From Siderastrea radians (taxonomy: Eukaryota; Cnidaria; Anthozoa; Scleractinia; Rhizangiidae): DNA of 64,000 nt. Every line of letters begins with the position of its first letter. Position 1 is the stretch's first letter. Below are positions 9,920-22,000 of the stretch, piece by piece. Location: contig CAXHKT010000125.1 of NCBI GenBank assembly GCA_964017195.1, positions 372,001-436,000 on the forward strand, read 5' to 3'. The notes under the pieces are model-generated. The model saw only the letters and a program-made list of their open reading frames with translations, had not been told where the DNA came from and did no database searches. A program made the position numbers and the translations under genes.

Positions 9920-12900
9920 GACTTCGCAGCGCGATCGATCGAGCGATCTGGCGAAGCCGTGAGATCTTTCACGTACGCGATTTCTGTAAACAGAGACAAC
10001 GAAACTCAACACTTTAACAGAGGAAATAATCCAGATAACGGGAATGTACAGAGAATATTCAGAGCTGTCTAAACCTGAAATACAATAAAGAGGAAATTTT
10101 AATTCGCGGTTTATTGTTTCTTTCGACAAAGAGAATAAAAATAACTGACACAGCGAAACGAACAACACAGTACAGCACGGCAATTATGTTCTTTATTATG
10201 AACTTAGCGATTCTTCCACGTTCACGATTTCTGTAAACAAAAGTCAGAGCAATGAATTAACAGATGAAATGCTGCGAAAACTGAATTAAACATCCAGACA
10301 CTTCTAAAACTAAATTTAACAACAAACAACAAAAAGATCTCATGACTTATTTCTAAATTCTTCCGAGAAGCGCCAAATTTAATCAAAACACGGCGAAATG
10401 AACAACACCGAGCGAGCGGGGCATTATCAATCGATTCACAGTTTAAAGATTCACAATTCTTTCCCCTCGCTCTAAAAAAACACTTCCCTAATAGAAAAGT
10501 AGAACAGTTTGACCTTCCATCTAGAAAAGCTCCTTTCTTAGCGGCGGAACTAATTTTCGTTCAAGAGTTTTGTACCAAGAATTCGCCAGTCTAATTTGAT
10601 TCGATAACAACGCATTTAATTTACAGGTAATGTGAAAACGGGAATACGTCGGATTTCCGGACGAAAACTCGGGGGGAGATAAAAATATAATCCCACAGCG
10701 AAACATTTTATTTATTGACCACGAAACATTGTTTTACGAAATCATTTCTACATACGCGGTTAAACTTTGCGAAACTGTCAAAACAGAGCGGCAAATCCGT
10801 CAGCTTTATTTTCAGCTTATTAGTCAGAAAAGTCAGAGCACAACAAACCAAATGCTGCAAAAACTAAAACATCCAGGCACCTCTACACCTTAAGTTTGAC
10901 AACAACGAAAACAACAAAAAAGGATTTTATGACTTGTTTCTAAATTTTGCCGCGAAGAACGGCTGAACTGAAAACACCATCAAAACACGACGAAATGAAC
11001 TACACCGAGCGGGGCATTATCAACTGATTGGATTCACGGTTAAAAGAATTCTTTCGCCTAGCTTTTGAAAAACACTTGCCTACACAACAGTAGAACAGTT
11101 TAACCTTCTAGAATTCAAATCTCCTTTCTAAGCGCGGGACTAATTTCTGTTCGAGGTTTTTGTTCCAAGAGTTCGACTCTAATTTTTCTGACAACAGCAC
11201 ATTCGGTAAAAGAAATACGTCGGAGTTCCGTATCAAAATTCGCAAGGGGATAAAATAGAACCCCATCGCGAAACATGGGATTTATTGAGCACAAATTTAC
11301 CACGAATCATTGTTTTTATGAAATCATCTTTACATACGTGGTACGATTATAAGCTTCAGTCTAAATAAAAGTTCGCCGGCAATTAACTTCGCGAAAGTGT
11401 CAACACGATATGAGACTCGGAGCGGCAAATGGTCCAACTTTCAGCTTATTAATCAAGAAAGTACTGCACTCGAAAGATAAGTATGGAATTTTCTACCTAA
11501 AATAATGGCCTGAAAGTAGTTGCTTCGACTGTTAACCGATCCATCAATTCTTTGCGAGTGAAATTGTGAACTGTTTTATACGAGTGCATTGAAGCTTGAA
11601 TCATGTTCTTTCACTGAAGGCAGCGGGCACTTTCCTTCCGGCAAATGTGCAACCGATTCACTCACCGGTCAAAATACCTGATTCTATTAATTTTGTTGGC
11701 ATGAAATTTAGAAAGGATACTTTCTAAGAGAAAATTAAAACCAGGAGCCCCTGGTAAAACAGATTTACTGTTTCAAAAGTCTCCTAGCTGCTACCTTCAC
11801 GGTGGAATTTTTTTTCATTGAAGAATTATAAATCTCCGAATCAAGATCAACAACAACACATTCAGGTAATGAAAATACGCCGATTTCCGTCTAGTTCCCA
11901 TACGAAAACTCAGACGGGCAAAAGGTATAACTTCATAGCAAAACATTTTATTTATTGTGCACAAATTACCTACGAAACATTATTTTTACGAAATCATTTT
12001 GGAGTCGCCGGACAAACTTTGCGAACTGTCAACATGAGATGAGATATGAGCGGCGAATCCTCCGACTTTAGCAGGGGTATTTTTCTTTTTTCGCAGAAAA
12101 AGACGATTCCCAGTTGAAAAATAGAATAGTCTGAGGATTTGGGAAGGTCTCTTTTTTCAATTGGAATGGTTTAAATTGAAAGAGAGATTTGTGTCATCTT
12201 AAAGTTCTGCAGTATTCGCTGCCCTATTCGAGCAAAACAAAACACAACACAGCGTTTCTTGTTCAAGCTTGATGCGACCGGTAATTCAAATACGTTAAAC
12301 AGTACTCTCGGTTAACTCATCCAACAGAGCCCATTTATCTAGAGTATATTTTTTGCTAGATGTACTTAGAGGTCCGAGCTGTGTACCCAGAACGAGTCAT
12401 TCTGACAGACTAAACAGAGAAAGCTCTTTCAGGTGTCCCTGCCTTGACATGCAAATTTTTAATTTAGTTTTAGCGCGAAATTTGTTTTTCGCGGGAAAAT
12501 AAATTTGATGGGTAATGAATGGCTTCTTACTATAGGCCTGTTTATTACAATTGTGTACAGGCTATAAAGTACCATCAGGTTAATTATTAACCCTCTGCGT
12601 AAATAGAAATGAGCTCACCTTCGCAAATTTGACGAAATCGTTTCCCTGGCCCGTCAGGCGTTACAACACAACCTCAAGGTTATTCATCTCACACACATTT
12701 AAAGTCTCCAAGTTGTTTTGACGCTCTTGTATTCCATATTTTGATCTTTAACTGCCGTTAATTAAATTTCTTCGTGATTCGCTTCCCGTAGGAGAAAAAT
12801 GTTTGTGAACTCTGAATTTGTCGGGTTGGCGATTTAGTTCATAGAGCAGTCCACGTGCAAAGCAAACTGTCTTTCCTTCTGAAGATGAGCAAAAGTCGTA

Positions 12901-13540
12901 TTCCTTGTATAGATGGCCATTCTTGATCCCATTCAACAGCCAACAGAAACCTGCTGTAAAAATGTCTGTTTGAAGTTAAAACATTCTGATCCACTCGCTG
13001 TCTGACACCAGAACGCGATATTCACTGAATGTGTAGAACGCACACTACACGCTTCTGTGGAGAGCTGGCCGATGGTACTTTGACAGTTTTCCCCACCCTC
13101 CCCACCCCTGCAGGAACGCACGAGATTCAGTTTGCATGGAAACGCAGGTTGATTCCCTGAAGCTACTAACAACTGTTTGGTGCACATCTAATTCAGACAA
13201 AAATGTAATTTATCTTGCGCTTGAATCAAACAGATGAAACACTTAATGCGAGTGATGACAGCGCTTTTCAGGTGATAAAGCTTAAACTGCTTTTTATCAA
13301 GGTTTCCGACGATCTCAACGGCCATCATAGATCGAGAGATGGGCTCGCGATGACGCTTTCGTCTTTATTTAACCAAAGTGACCACTAGTAGAGACTTGGG
13401 CGGCTTGTATTTATTAATTAAAAACCAAATCGCCACCAGAATATTTTATGAATGAATAAAGTTTATTTCTAAACATTTTTGTTTGATATAGCAACCAAAG
13501 TGACGACTCGAAGAGACTTCGTATACCGTTTTATTAAATC
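9920..13540 (+). repeat. Left TIR, unique portion
   Basis: About 3.6 kb without a supported gene. It is mirrored with few differences in 49410-52370. Several internal paragraphs resemble each other (AAACATTTTATTTATTG near 10690, 11275 and 11945, each near GCGAAACTGTC-like text), suggesting old internal duplication with a ~600-bp period. Short open frames are not conserved as protein between the arms. Confidence 0.7.
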
Positions 13541-13544
13541 AAAC

Positions 13545-15912
13545 AAAAGTGACCAATTAAGCAGACATATGGACACTTGTGTTTACTAAACAAACCTGAC
13601 TGATAAAACAGACATACGGACACTTGTGCTTATTAAACAAAAGTGACTAATGAAACAGACATACGGACACTTGTGCTTATTAAACAAAAGTGACCAATAA
13701 AACAGACATATGGACACTTGTGCTTATTATACAAAAGTGTCCAATAAAACAGACATACAGACACTTGTGCTTATTAAACAAAAGTGTCCAATGAAACAGA
13801 CATAGGGACACTTGTGTTTATTATACAAAAGTGACCAATGAAACAGACATATGGACACTTGTGTTTATTAAACAAAAGTGTCCAGTAAAACAGACATACG
13901 GACACTTGTGCTTATTAAACAAAAGTGGCCAATGAAACAGACACTTGTGCTTATTAAGCAAAAGTGTCCAATGAAACAGACATATGGACACTTGTGTTTA
14001 TTAAACAAAAGTGTCCAATGAAACAAACATATGGACACTTGTGTTTATTAAACAAAAGTGACCAATGAAACAGACGTATCGACACTTGTGCTTATTAAAC
14101 AAAAGTGCCAATGAAACAGACATATCGACACTTGTGCTTATTAAACAAAAGTGTCCAATGAAACAGACCGATGGACACTTGTGTTTATTAAACAAAAGTG
14201 TCCAATAAAACAGAGATACGGACACTCGTGCTCATTAAACAAAAGTGTCCAATGAAACTGACATATGGACACTTGAGTTTATTATACAAAAGTGATCAAT
14301 GAAACAGACAGTGGACACTTGTGTGTATTGTGCAAAAGTTCCCAATGAAACAGACATATGGACACTTGTGCTTATTACACAAAAGTGACCAATGAAACAG
14401 ACATATGGACACTTGTGTTTATTAAACAAAAGTGTCCTATGAAACAGACATATGGACACTTGTGTTTATTAAACAAAAGTGACCAATAAAACAGGCATAT
14501 CGACACTTGTGCTTATTAAACAAAAGTGACCAGTAAAACAGACATTTGGACACTTGTGCTTATTAAACAAAAGTGTGAATGAAACAGACATACGGACACT
14601 TGTGTTTATTATACAAAAGTGACCAATGAAACAGACAGATGGAAACTTGTGCTTATTAAACAAAAGTGACCAATGAAACAAACATACGGACACTTGTGCT
14701 TATTAAACAAAAGTGACCAGTAAAACAGACATACGGACACTTGTGCTTATTAAACAAAAGTGGCCAATGAAACAGACAGACACTTGTGCTTATTAAACAA
14801 AAGTGTCCAATGAAACAGACGTATGGACACTTGTTTTTATTATACAAAAGTGACCAATGACACAGACATATGGACACTTGTGTTTATTAAACAAAAGTGT
14901 CCAATGAAACAGACGTATGGACACTTGTTTTTATTATACAAAAGTGACCAATGACACAGACATATGGACACTTGTGTTTATTAAACAAAAGTGTCTAATG
15001 AAACAGACATATGGACACTTGTGTTTATTAAACAAAAGTGTCCAATGAAACAGACATATGGTCACTTGTGTTTATTAAACAAAAGTGACCAATGAAACAG
15101 ACATATGGACACTTGTGCTTATTAAACAAAGGTGACCAGTAAAACAGACATATGGACACTTGTGCTTATTACACAAAAGTGGCCAATGAAACAGACATAC
15201 GGACACTTGTGTTTATTATACAAAAGTGACCAATGAAACAGACGTACAGACGCTTGTGCTTATTAAACAAAAGTGACCAATGAAACAGACATACGGACAC
15301 TTGTGCTTATTAAACAAAAGTGACCAGTAAAACAGACATACGGACACTTGTGCTTCTTAATTAAAAGTGGCCAATGAAACAGACAAACGGACACTTGTGT
15401 TTATTATTCAAAAGTGACCAATGAAACAGACGTATGGACACTTGTGCTTATTAAACAAAAGTGTCCAATGAAACAGACATATGGACACTTATGTTTATTA
15501 AACAAGAGTGTCCAATGAAACAGAGCAATGGACACTTGTGTTTATTAAACAAAAGTGTCCAATAAAACAGAGATACAGACACTTGTGCTTATGAAACAAG
15601 TGTCCAATGAAACTGACATATGGACACTTGTGTTTATTATACAAAAGTGACCAATGAAACAGACAGCGGACACTTGTGTGTATTATGCAAAAGTTCCCAA
15701 TGAAACAGACATATGGACACTTGTGCATATTAAACAAAAGTGTCCAATGAAACAGACATATGGACACTTGTGCTTATTAAACAAAAGTGTCCGATGAAAC
15801 AGACCGATGGACACTTGTGTTTATTAAACAAAAGTGTTCAATAAAACAGAGATACGGACACTTGTGTTCATTAAACAAAAGTGTCCAATGAAACAGACAG
15901 ATGGACACCAGA
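13545..15912 (+). repeat. 47-bp satellite in left TIR
   Basis: Roughly 50 head-to-tail copies of a 47-bp unit such as CACTTGTGCTTATTAAACAA followed by AAGTGACCAATGAAACAG and ACATACGGA. Each unit holds a near-palindrome CACTTGTGTTTA-T-TAAACAAAAGTG. Adjacent 94-bp dimers are sometimes nearly identical (e.g. near 14810 and 14900). The inverse copy in the right arm is longer. The long frames through the array only reflect the periodic sequence. Confidence 0.95.
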
Positions 15913-16670
15913 AAGTCACCTCGTCAACAGACTAATGGGTATACTTGTGTTTGAAGTTAAAGCATTCTGATACACATACTATCTTATCCGTGAAGGCGAT
16001 ATATTTCCTAAATGCGTAGGCCACAGAACACGGCTATGTGGACCGTTGATAAATTGTGTTTGGGAAAATTCCCCTGCCTCCCCACCCTTCCAACACTGCT
16101 CAGTTTTCTGCAAGAAAACCTAAATAATGCATTTATTTTTTATGACTCTACACTTGCTTGTTGAGAAGTTTTTGCCGAAAAAACTACGACAAAAAAAGCA
16201 GCAAACTCAGTTTAAAACTGATTTTTTAGCATTTTTTTGGATGCTTGAATACGCTTATAGGGCTTTCTAGCAAACGTTACTGCTATCGTGTAGCTAGACG
16301 ACAAAGAAGGCGATAGAAAAGGACAAAGCAGTTTGATTAAAAAAAATATCAGTATATGAATCCTACAAACGATACTCCGGTCTGAAACAGGCTTAGGACA
16401 TTTGTGTTAATTAAATTTACTCAGCCCTGAAAAAGACTTACGCGGACTTTCGTCATTTATCAAAAGCCACTTAAAAAATGTTATTGAGAGGACGATATGT
16501 TGTGTTGAGTTAGTTAGTGAACTTTTCGTTGTAACCTTTATATCTGTAATATGCTATTTCTGTTTACCCACTAGGAGACAGAGAAAGTGAAAGGCGTAAA
16601 CAGTCATGAGAGGTTGAAGTGCAGTAGTCACAGCAGGAAGTTTTATACAGGAGCTGATATAGGCAGACAG
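15913..16670 (+). repeat. Inner, diverged part of left TIR
   Basis: The segment 15945-16110 (GTTTGAAGTTAAAGCATTCTG ... CCCCTGCCTCCCCACCC) is a diverged direct copy of 12968-13130 on the far side of the satellite. 16510-16670 (GTAACCTTTATATCTG, GTAAACAGTCATGA, CAGGAAGTTTTATACAGGAGC) matches 45620-45780 in inverse orientation, so the TIR once ran past the satellite. Confidence 0.65.
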
Positions 16671-19096
16671 ACAGCACGCAAATATTGTCCTTATATGGGC
16701 AATTCCTTCCTTCCTTCCTTCCTTCATTCACTTGTCCATTATTTGTAATGAAATGCGAGAATACAATAAATTTTTATATGAGGCAGTAGCCTCTTCTTTG
16801 CAAAACAGCACATAGGAACACGCTAGGTACGTTTAGATACAAAGTTGTGGCGTTTTAAGGTATTGCTGCCGAAAATACGGTCTTCCCAGACTTTTTGGTG
16901 GCCTTAAATATATTTTTGAGTTATCATAGATACGTTTTACAACTTAGATTGCTCAGTATGACAGTGAAGCACTTTTTAGCCATTGGTTGTTAAAATGTAT
17001 GTTATAGTACGTGTAGTTCGCAGATTATAAGTACTAAATATGTACTTATTCGTTTTTTCATTTAGTGCACATTCGTTGATTAGTCCGAAGTCGACATTAA
17101 TGAAAAACTTAATCACCCTTACATGTGTACATTACTTTGCTCGTAGTCGTCAAGCGATATGCCTAACGCGCAATTTTCAATTATTAACTATAGTTAACAA
17201 AAAACGTAATGGTTAAAACTAAATGTTTTAAATGGGAAGCATAATATAGTACTCTTCACTGGAAAATTAAATGTTAAATTCATATTTGTTGGTCATTCAC
17301 CTTTGTATTATGTGGTGGCTCCTAAAAGAGCCGTTTTTGTTTTGTTTTGTTTTGTTTTATGTTTTTTTTTGGTTTTGTTTTTGTTCGTTTTGTCTATTTT
17401 GTTTTTGTTTTTGTTTTTTTCTCACTGTAAAACAAGTGGCTCTAAAAAGAACCTTTTTTTTCTCGGAGAGGACGTCTTCCAACAACAGTGCAGCCAGCAT
17501 TCTTCCTCTGCAAGTGAAGAGAAAGAAACAGAAAACAATTAATAAATGTAAAGAAGATCATCGCAGTTATAGACGCAACTTTTGTAGTTGCGAAAAGAAA
17601 GCCGGAAAAAAATTCAGGCTTTTACGGGATGGAAGCCTTGAACTCTGCGACACCTGTGCAGCACTCTAACCAATTGAGCTAACAAGCCAACTGAGAGCTG
17701 GTGGATTCGAATCCCGTACGAGCCTGAAGTTTTTTCAGGCTCTCTTTTCCCAACTGCAGAAGTTGCGTCTATAACTGCGTTGTTCTTCTTTACATTTAAT
17801 TATTCATCCCGCAGTTCTAATATATGATATTTATACATTCATTATTCAGAAAACATTTAGTGTTTAAGTAAATTCAAGTAGGAAGTAGAGTAAACATCGA
17901 CAACCAATGCTTTGATCCTGGTCATAAAGTGTTTTTTTTGTTGGTTTTTAAGGATGTTCGCGCGAGAATCTTCTACAACTCAGATTTTTCATACTTTTGC
18001 CACAGTAAGATAATCAGTTACCTATGTCAGAAATGCAAAAAAATTGGGGTGTCACCGGCTTTGTCAAATAAAGCACGTGGAAAACTACTCCAATTTTGAC
18101 AAATCGGCCCTCGTAACTCGACATCACCGCAGTGGTTGTTAGTTGAAAAATATTAAAAATAATTCGCCGAATTTCATTCAAGTGGGTCTGTCAAGCAAAT
18201 AATTTGAACCGGTGTCATCCTTTCAGTTAAACTCAACCTTTGAAATGGACTTTTGCCAACACCGTGCAGCTAAAGTAATAGCGGAATTCGATGATGCGTG
18301 GGAAGAAAAGTTGGAAAAAAAAATCAAATTTCCACAACACAGATTTTGTTCAATTTTTCATAAAACGTAGATAATCGATAAAGAAAATGATTTATCAAAA
18401 GAAAATCTGGGATCACCGAACATTTAAGAGAGTTAAATTCGTGCATAGATGTTAAAATGCCCACTGGCGCTATATATCTCTTCATTTCTTATTCAGCGTG
18501 CGCGCTCAATGCATGACATGGCGACGTGAATTGTGTGCGCGGTAAGGAACCGCAGAAACAATTAGCACGAACGTCCTTAATAGAGTAAAACAACTTGAAA
18601 AAAAAACAACTCAAGTCTAAACATTGCGTAGTTAAAAAAATCACCATTTTTTGACTCTTTTGTTGTTTCCTTGCTTTGTGGTCCCCTTTCTTTTGCGTCC
18701 AACTGTAACCTTGAATAGCAAGAATAACAAGTTAGAGTAACCAGTGGAAGTATTGAGTCAGGTTTCATTCGACAAAAAAATAATGTCCTTGAAAGTAATT
18801 ATGAATGACTGAAAACTGTGGTAATATTTAAAAAGCCTTTTACATTGAGACTAAAAGTGATATTACTTCACTCGTAAAATAGTTTTTGCGTAATACTCCC
18901 TAAATCATTTGTTCCCTTTGTCTTGTTTGGTATTTCACTAGTATTGTGTGGGAAAAGTAAGGAGGTGTCACATGTCCAAAGTAACCTTTCTATAGCCAAT
19001 AACGTGTCTGTTCTTTGTATACATACGCCCGTCATTAATTCAAGACACGGAAAATTTTACAATAAAAAATTTTAAAAATTATCAAAATGACTGCCT
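16671..19096. other. Spacer between left TIR and minus-strand gene
   Basis: Contains a (CCTT)n microsatellite at 16703-16725, a T-rich GTTTT run at about 17330-17430, and the SINE pair described separately. From 17870 to 19096 it is AT-rich with no recognised gene; it covers the 3' flank of the minus-strand gene. The frame at 17271-17669 runs through T-rich repeat and SINE and is not a gene. Confidence 0.5.
17535..17870. mobile_element. Two tRNA-derived SINEs, head to head
   Basis: 17690-17870 reads GGATTCGAATCCCGTA (tRNA B-box-like), then GCCTGAAGTTTTTTCAGGCT, GTTGCGTCTATAACTGCG and CCGCAGTTCTAATATATGAT. 17535-17690 carries the reverse of the same tail (CGCAGTTATAGACGCAAC, AGCCGGAAAAAAATTCAGGC). 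The same family occurs at 60340-60535. The B-box fits TTCGAATCCC; the anticodon part is not a functional tRNA. Confidence 0.7.
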
Positions 19097-22000
19097 TTAA
19101 GTGTGCACCACGATGAGCCATACTGTGCAATCAATTCCATTTTCACCACAAATTAATGCTATTACCTCCACCTCCCGTTCCTCTCTTTCAACCAGTTTGA
19201 GGAGGGTATCCTGAATATCACTGGTGACGGCGGAGATTTCCTCTGCATTATTTTCTGGCTGACGGCGAAGGGATGGCAGCACCCACTGCGGATTCTCACT
19301 TTGTACAGGGCCTCCATTTTTAATAAAGTCCTCCCACCACTTAGTGGTGGGAGGGTCGAAATGGAGGCTGTATCTTGGAATATCCTGCTTTAGCTTAGGA
19401 ATATTCAACTTTGCCACATCGGGCACCACGAGGTTAGGTTTTCCACTGGGTGTCTTCTGAAGAAGAGCGATGCCTTCCGGAGGTGACCAGGTGGGAGTGG
19501 TCGACCACTTCTTGTAAAACAATCGTGCTTTCCCGTCCGGACCCCTCACGAGCTTAAATTGATGCTGGTGGATATGTCCAGAGAGATTTGAAATGGCACA
19601 CCCCTCCAGCCATTCCTTCACGTCATACATAAACGTAATCAGCGATGCCACTATGGCTGGAGCGTAGCTCATTCCAATCTCTCTGATGAGCTCGAGAAGG
19701 GTCCGGGCGTTGTTCTTTCGGAGGCGTCTGGAAATACACGAGAACATCTGATCGATGTCCTCGTGCGTGTGGCCAGTCATCAAAAAGCACACCTTTATCT
19801 GCCAGTAAATAAATAAATATCATTAGTAGTAGTCGTAGTAGTGGTAGTAGTAGTAGTAGCAGTAATTTTGTATATTATATACACAAAATTTTAGAAAGTA
19901 ACTTGGATCCTCAACGAAAGGAAAATAGTGTCCCAGAGTTTCGACAAAAGTGTTTAATTGGAGATAGCAGCAGGTTATTGGCCAGTAAGACTGAATTGGT
20001 TCATGCTTAGCGTGCGTCCATTGATTTATGGAAGCACAGGAGAGGTTTGGAGAGCACGTGAGAAGCGTACGCACCTCGAAAAACTCTAGCTTCTTGAGTG
20101 CTCTACAGACTTCCCAAGTGCAGCGCATGCACGACTCGATGAACACACAGCTTAATGCATGAACCAATTCTTTTCCCCGAATTTCCCATACTGTGTAGGA
20201 GATAATGCGGTGTGACTTTTCGATTGTTCTACTATCGTTTTCAAGCACTGAGTGTCTTGCTTAAGTACGCACTCACTGCTTGAAAATGATGGTGGAACCA
20301 TCGAAATGTCGCACCGCGTCAATTTTCTATTTCCTGTTTTGATGATTCAACAGACTTAAGTTATTCAATATGCAAGGATTATTACAGGAATTGTTGAGTT
20401 GCTCTGGATGATTCTCTGTTTAGAGGTTACAAAAGTGAGGGGATAAGTTTTGAAGAAGCATAAGGCATTTTGAGCGACAAAAATTTTCAAACGTTGCATT
20501 AATATTACAGTTAGAATCACAAAGTTATTCACCTTCTTGAAAATACCTAACTCTACTAGTAAGGCGAGAAAACACAGCACATAACGGTTTTTGTTTTCTC
20601 GCCAACAATTATCCATCTGTAGGTACAGCGTAGGTGGTAGTTGGCCCAACTGTATAAAGAAATGATTGAACATTTAATACTCATGAAAAAGCACTGAAAT
20701 GGAATTTCTTCAAGTGAGTTTATTACTGGCCAAACATCACCAGTTTCACAGACGCGCGCAATATTGCTTATAAAAAGGGAATTGACTGAAATTGACTTGA
20801 GCGCATTCTTGTTCATTAACAAAAGTCGTTACTTAAATAGACTTCCGCGCAATGTTGGTCTGTAAACAAAATGCAACTGAAATAGACTTAAGCCCAATGT
20901 TGGTTATTAATCAATAGTCATAACTGAAACTGACATACTCGCGATCTTGTTTTGACGCGAACTAAAATAGATCACTTTCCTGCACTCTTGCTTGTTAGAC
21001 AAAGAAAAAAAGGAAGAAATGGAATTGTACACACGGTTGCTTATTTTTCAGTAAAAAAAGCCAACTGAAAAGACTGGTGCGCAGTGCGGCTTTGACGCTG
21101 AAACAGACTAAGTTTATAAAGATAATATTGAACGGCAGGATGAGCTCTTGTAAGTTCCTCCTCAAAAAACAAAGTAGCAACTGATGCATCTCTCGCCTTT
21201 CTTGAACTTACTTATACTGTGTTAGTGGCTGCTAATCACGTTACCAGCACTCCAAATTAGCATATTATGAAAGATCTCGTTGGGAAGAAACGCACATGTG
21301 GTATACGTAACCATTTTCTTTCTTTGCTTACCGTTGTCTGTATCCATAGCAGAGTGTGCAAAATAATGTTGATGGTCAGATTGCTGTCATGGGGATATTG
21401 ACAGCAGTCAATGTAGGCCCCCGCTTTGGTGTGGTTGTTTGCCAGGACACCCGTTACGTGCGTCTTTAATTTCCATGCATGATCATCAATCTTAAGATGA
21501 ACATAGAAGACTTCAAGTCAACCCTTGCAGATACCAAGCGCAATTTCATTCATTTGATGCTTCATAAATGGTAACGCTGAACTCTCGATGTTCTAGTAAC
21601 CTCTAGTTATTGTTCATCTATTGTTATTCAGAGCGTGCGACTATAAGCCATGTTCATGTTCAAATTAACATTTAGTGAACACAGGCGGGACGGTGTTTTC
21701 GTGTACATCTTCATTACAATGAATAATGTTGCATCGATAAGTAGAGATAAACGGACTAAGTGGCCTAATGTTACAATGATGTGTCTCTAAATTTTAAAAA
21801 AGTTCTTGCAGTTGTCCCTCTATGTTTTCGAAAGTACATTTTATAATTTCACTAACCTTCGTGGTTGTCGTAAAATGCGGCAGGTCGTGTTTGCCTTGAT
21901 CCATCCCATCGGCGGTCAGCGAAAGATATTTCTCTGGCTGGGCCTTCGCTTTCCTGCCATGCTTGTAGTACTTTTTCCTCTCGGCTCTGCCGTCGGTAAG

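Larger units (their letters stand above)
2642..16670 (+). repeat. Left terminal inverted repeat of the giant element
   Basis: This arm pairs with 45620-52827 in inverse orientation. From outside inward it contains tip repeats, subterminal TTATTAAGC motifs, the nested Harbinger (3126-9916), unique sequence to ~13540, a 47-bp satellite to ~15912, and a more diverged inner part that still matches the other arm near 16510-16670. Without the Harbinger it is about 7.2 kb, close to the right arm. Confidence 0.82.

Noticed and set aside
14001..15767. Long minus-strand frames with CFIGHFCLISTSV-type repeats, and matching ones at 47031-49390
   Set aside because: They are the 47-bp satellite read through; 47 is not a multiple of three, so frames drift and no start or splice context is kept.
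19823..20248. 141-codon minus-strand frame
   Set aside because: It lies in the last intron of the D-D-E gene. Exon 11 joins exon 12 directly with correct phase and gives the 36-residue D-to-E spacing, so this frame would disrupt the domain; it ends in a Tyr run from a simple repeat.
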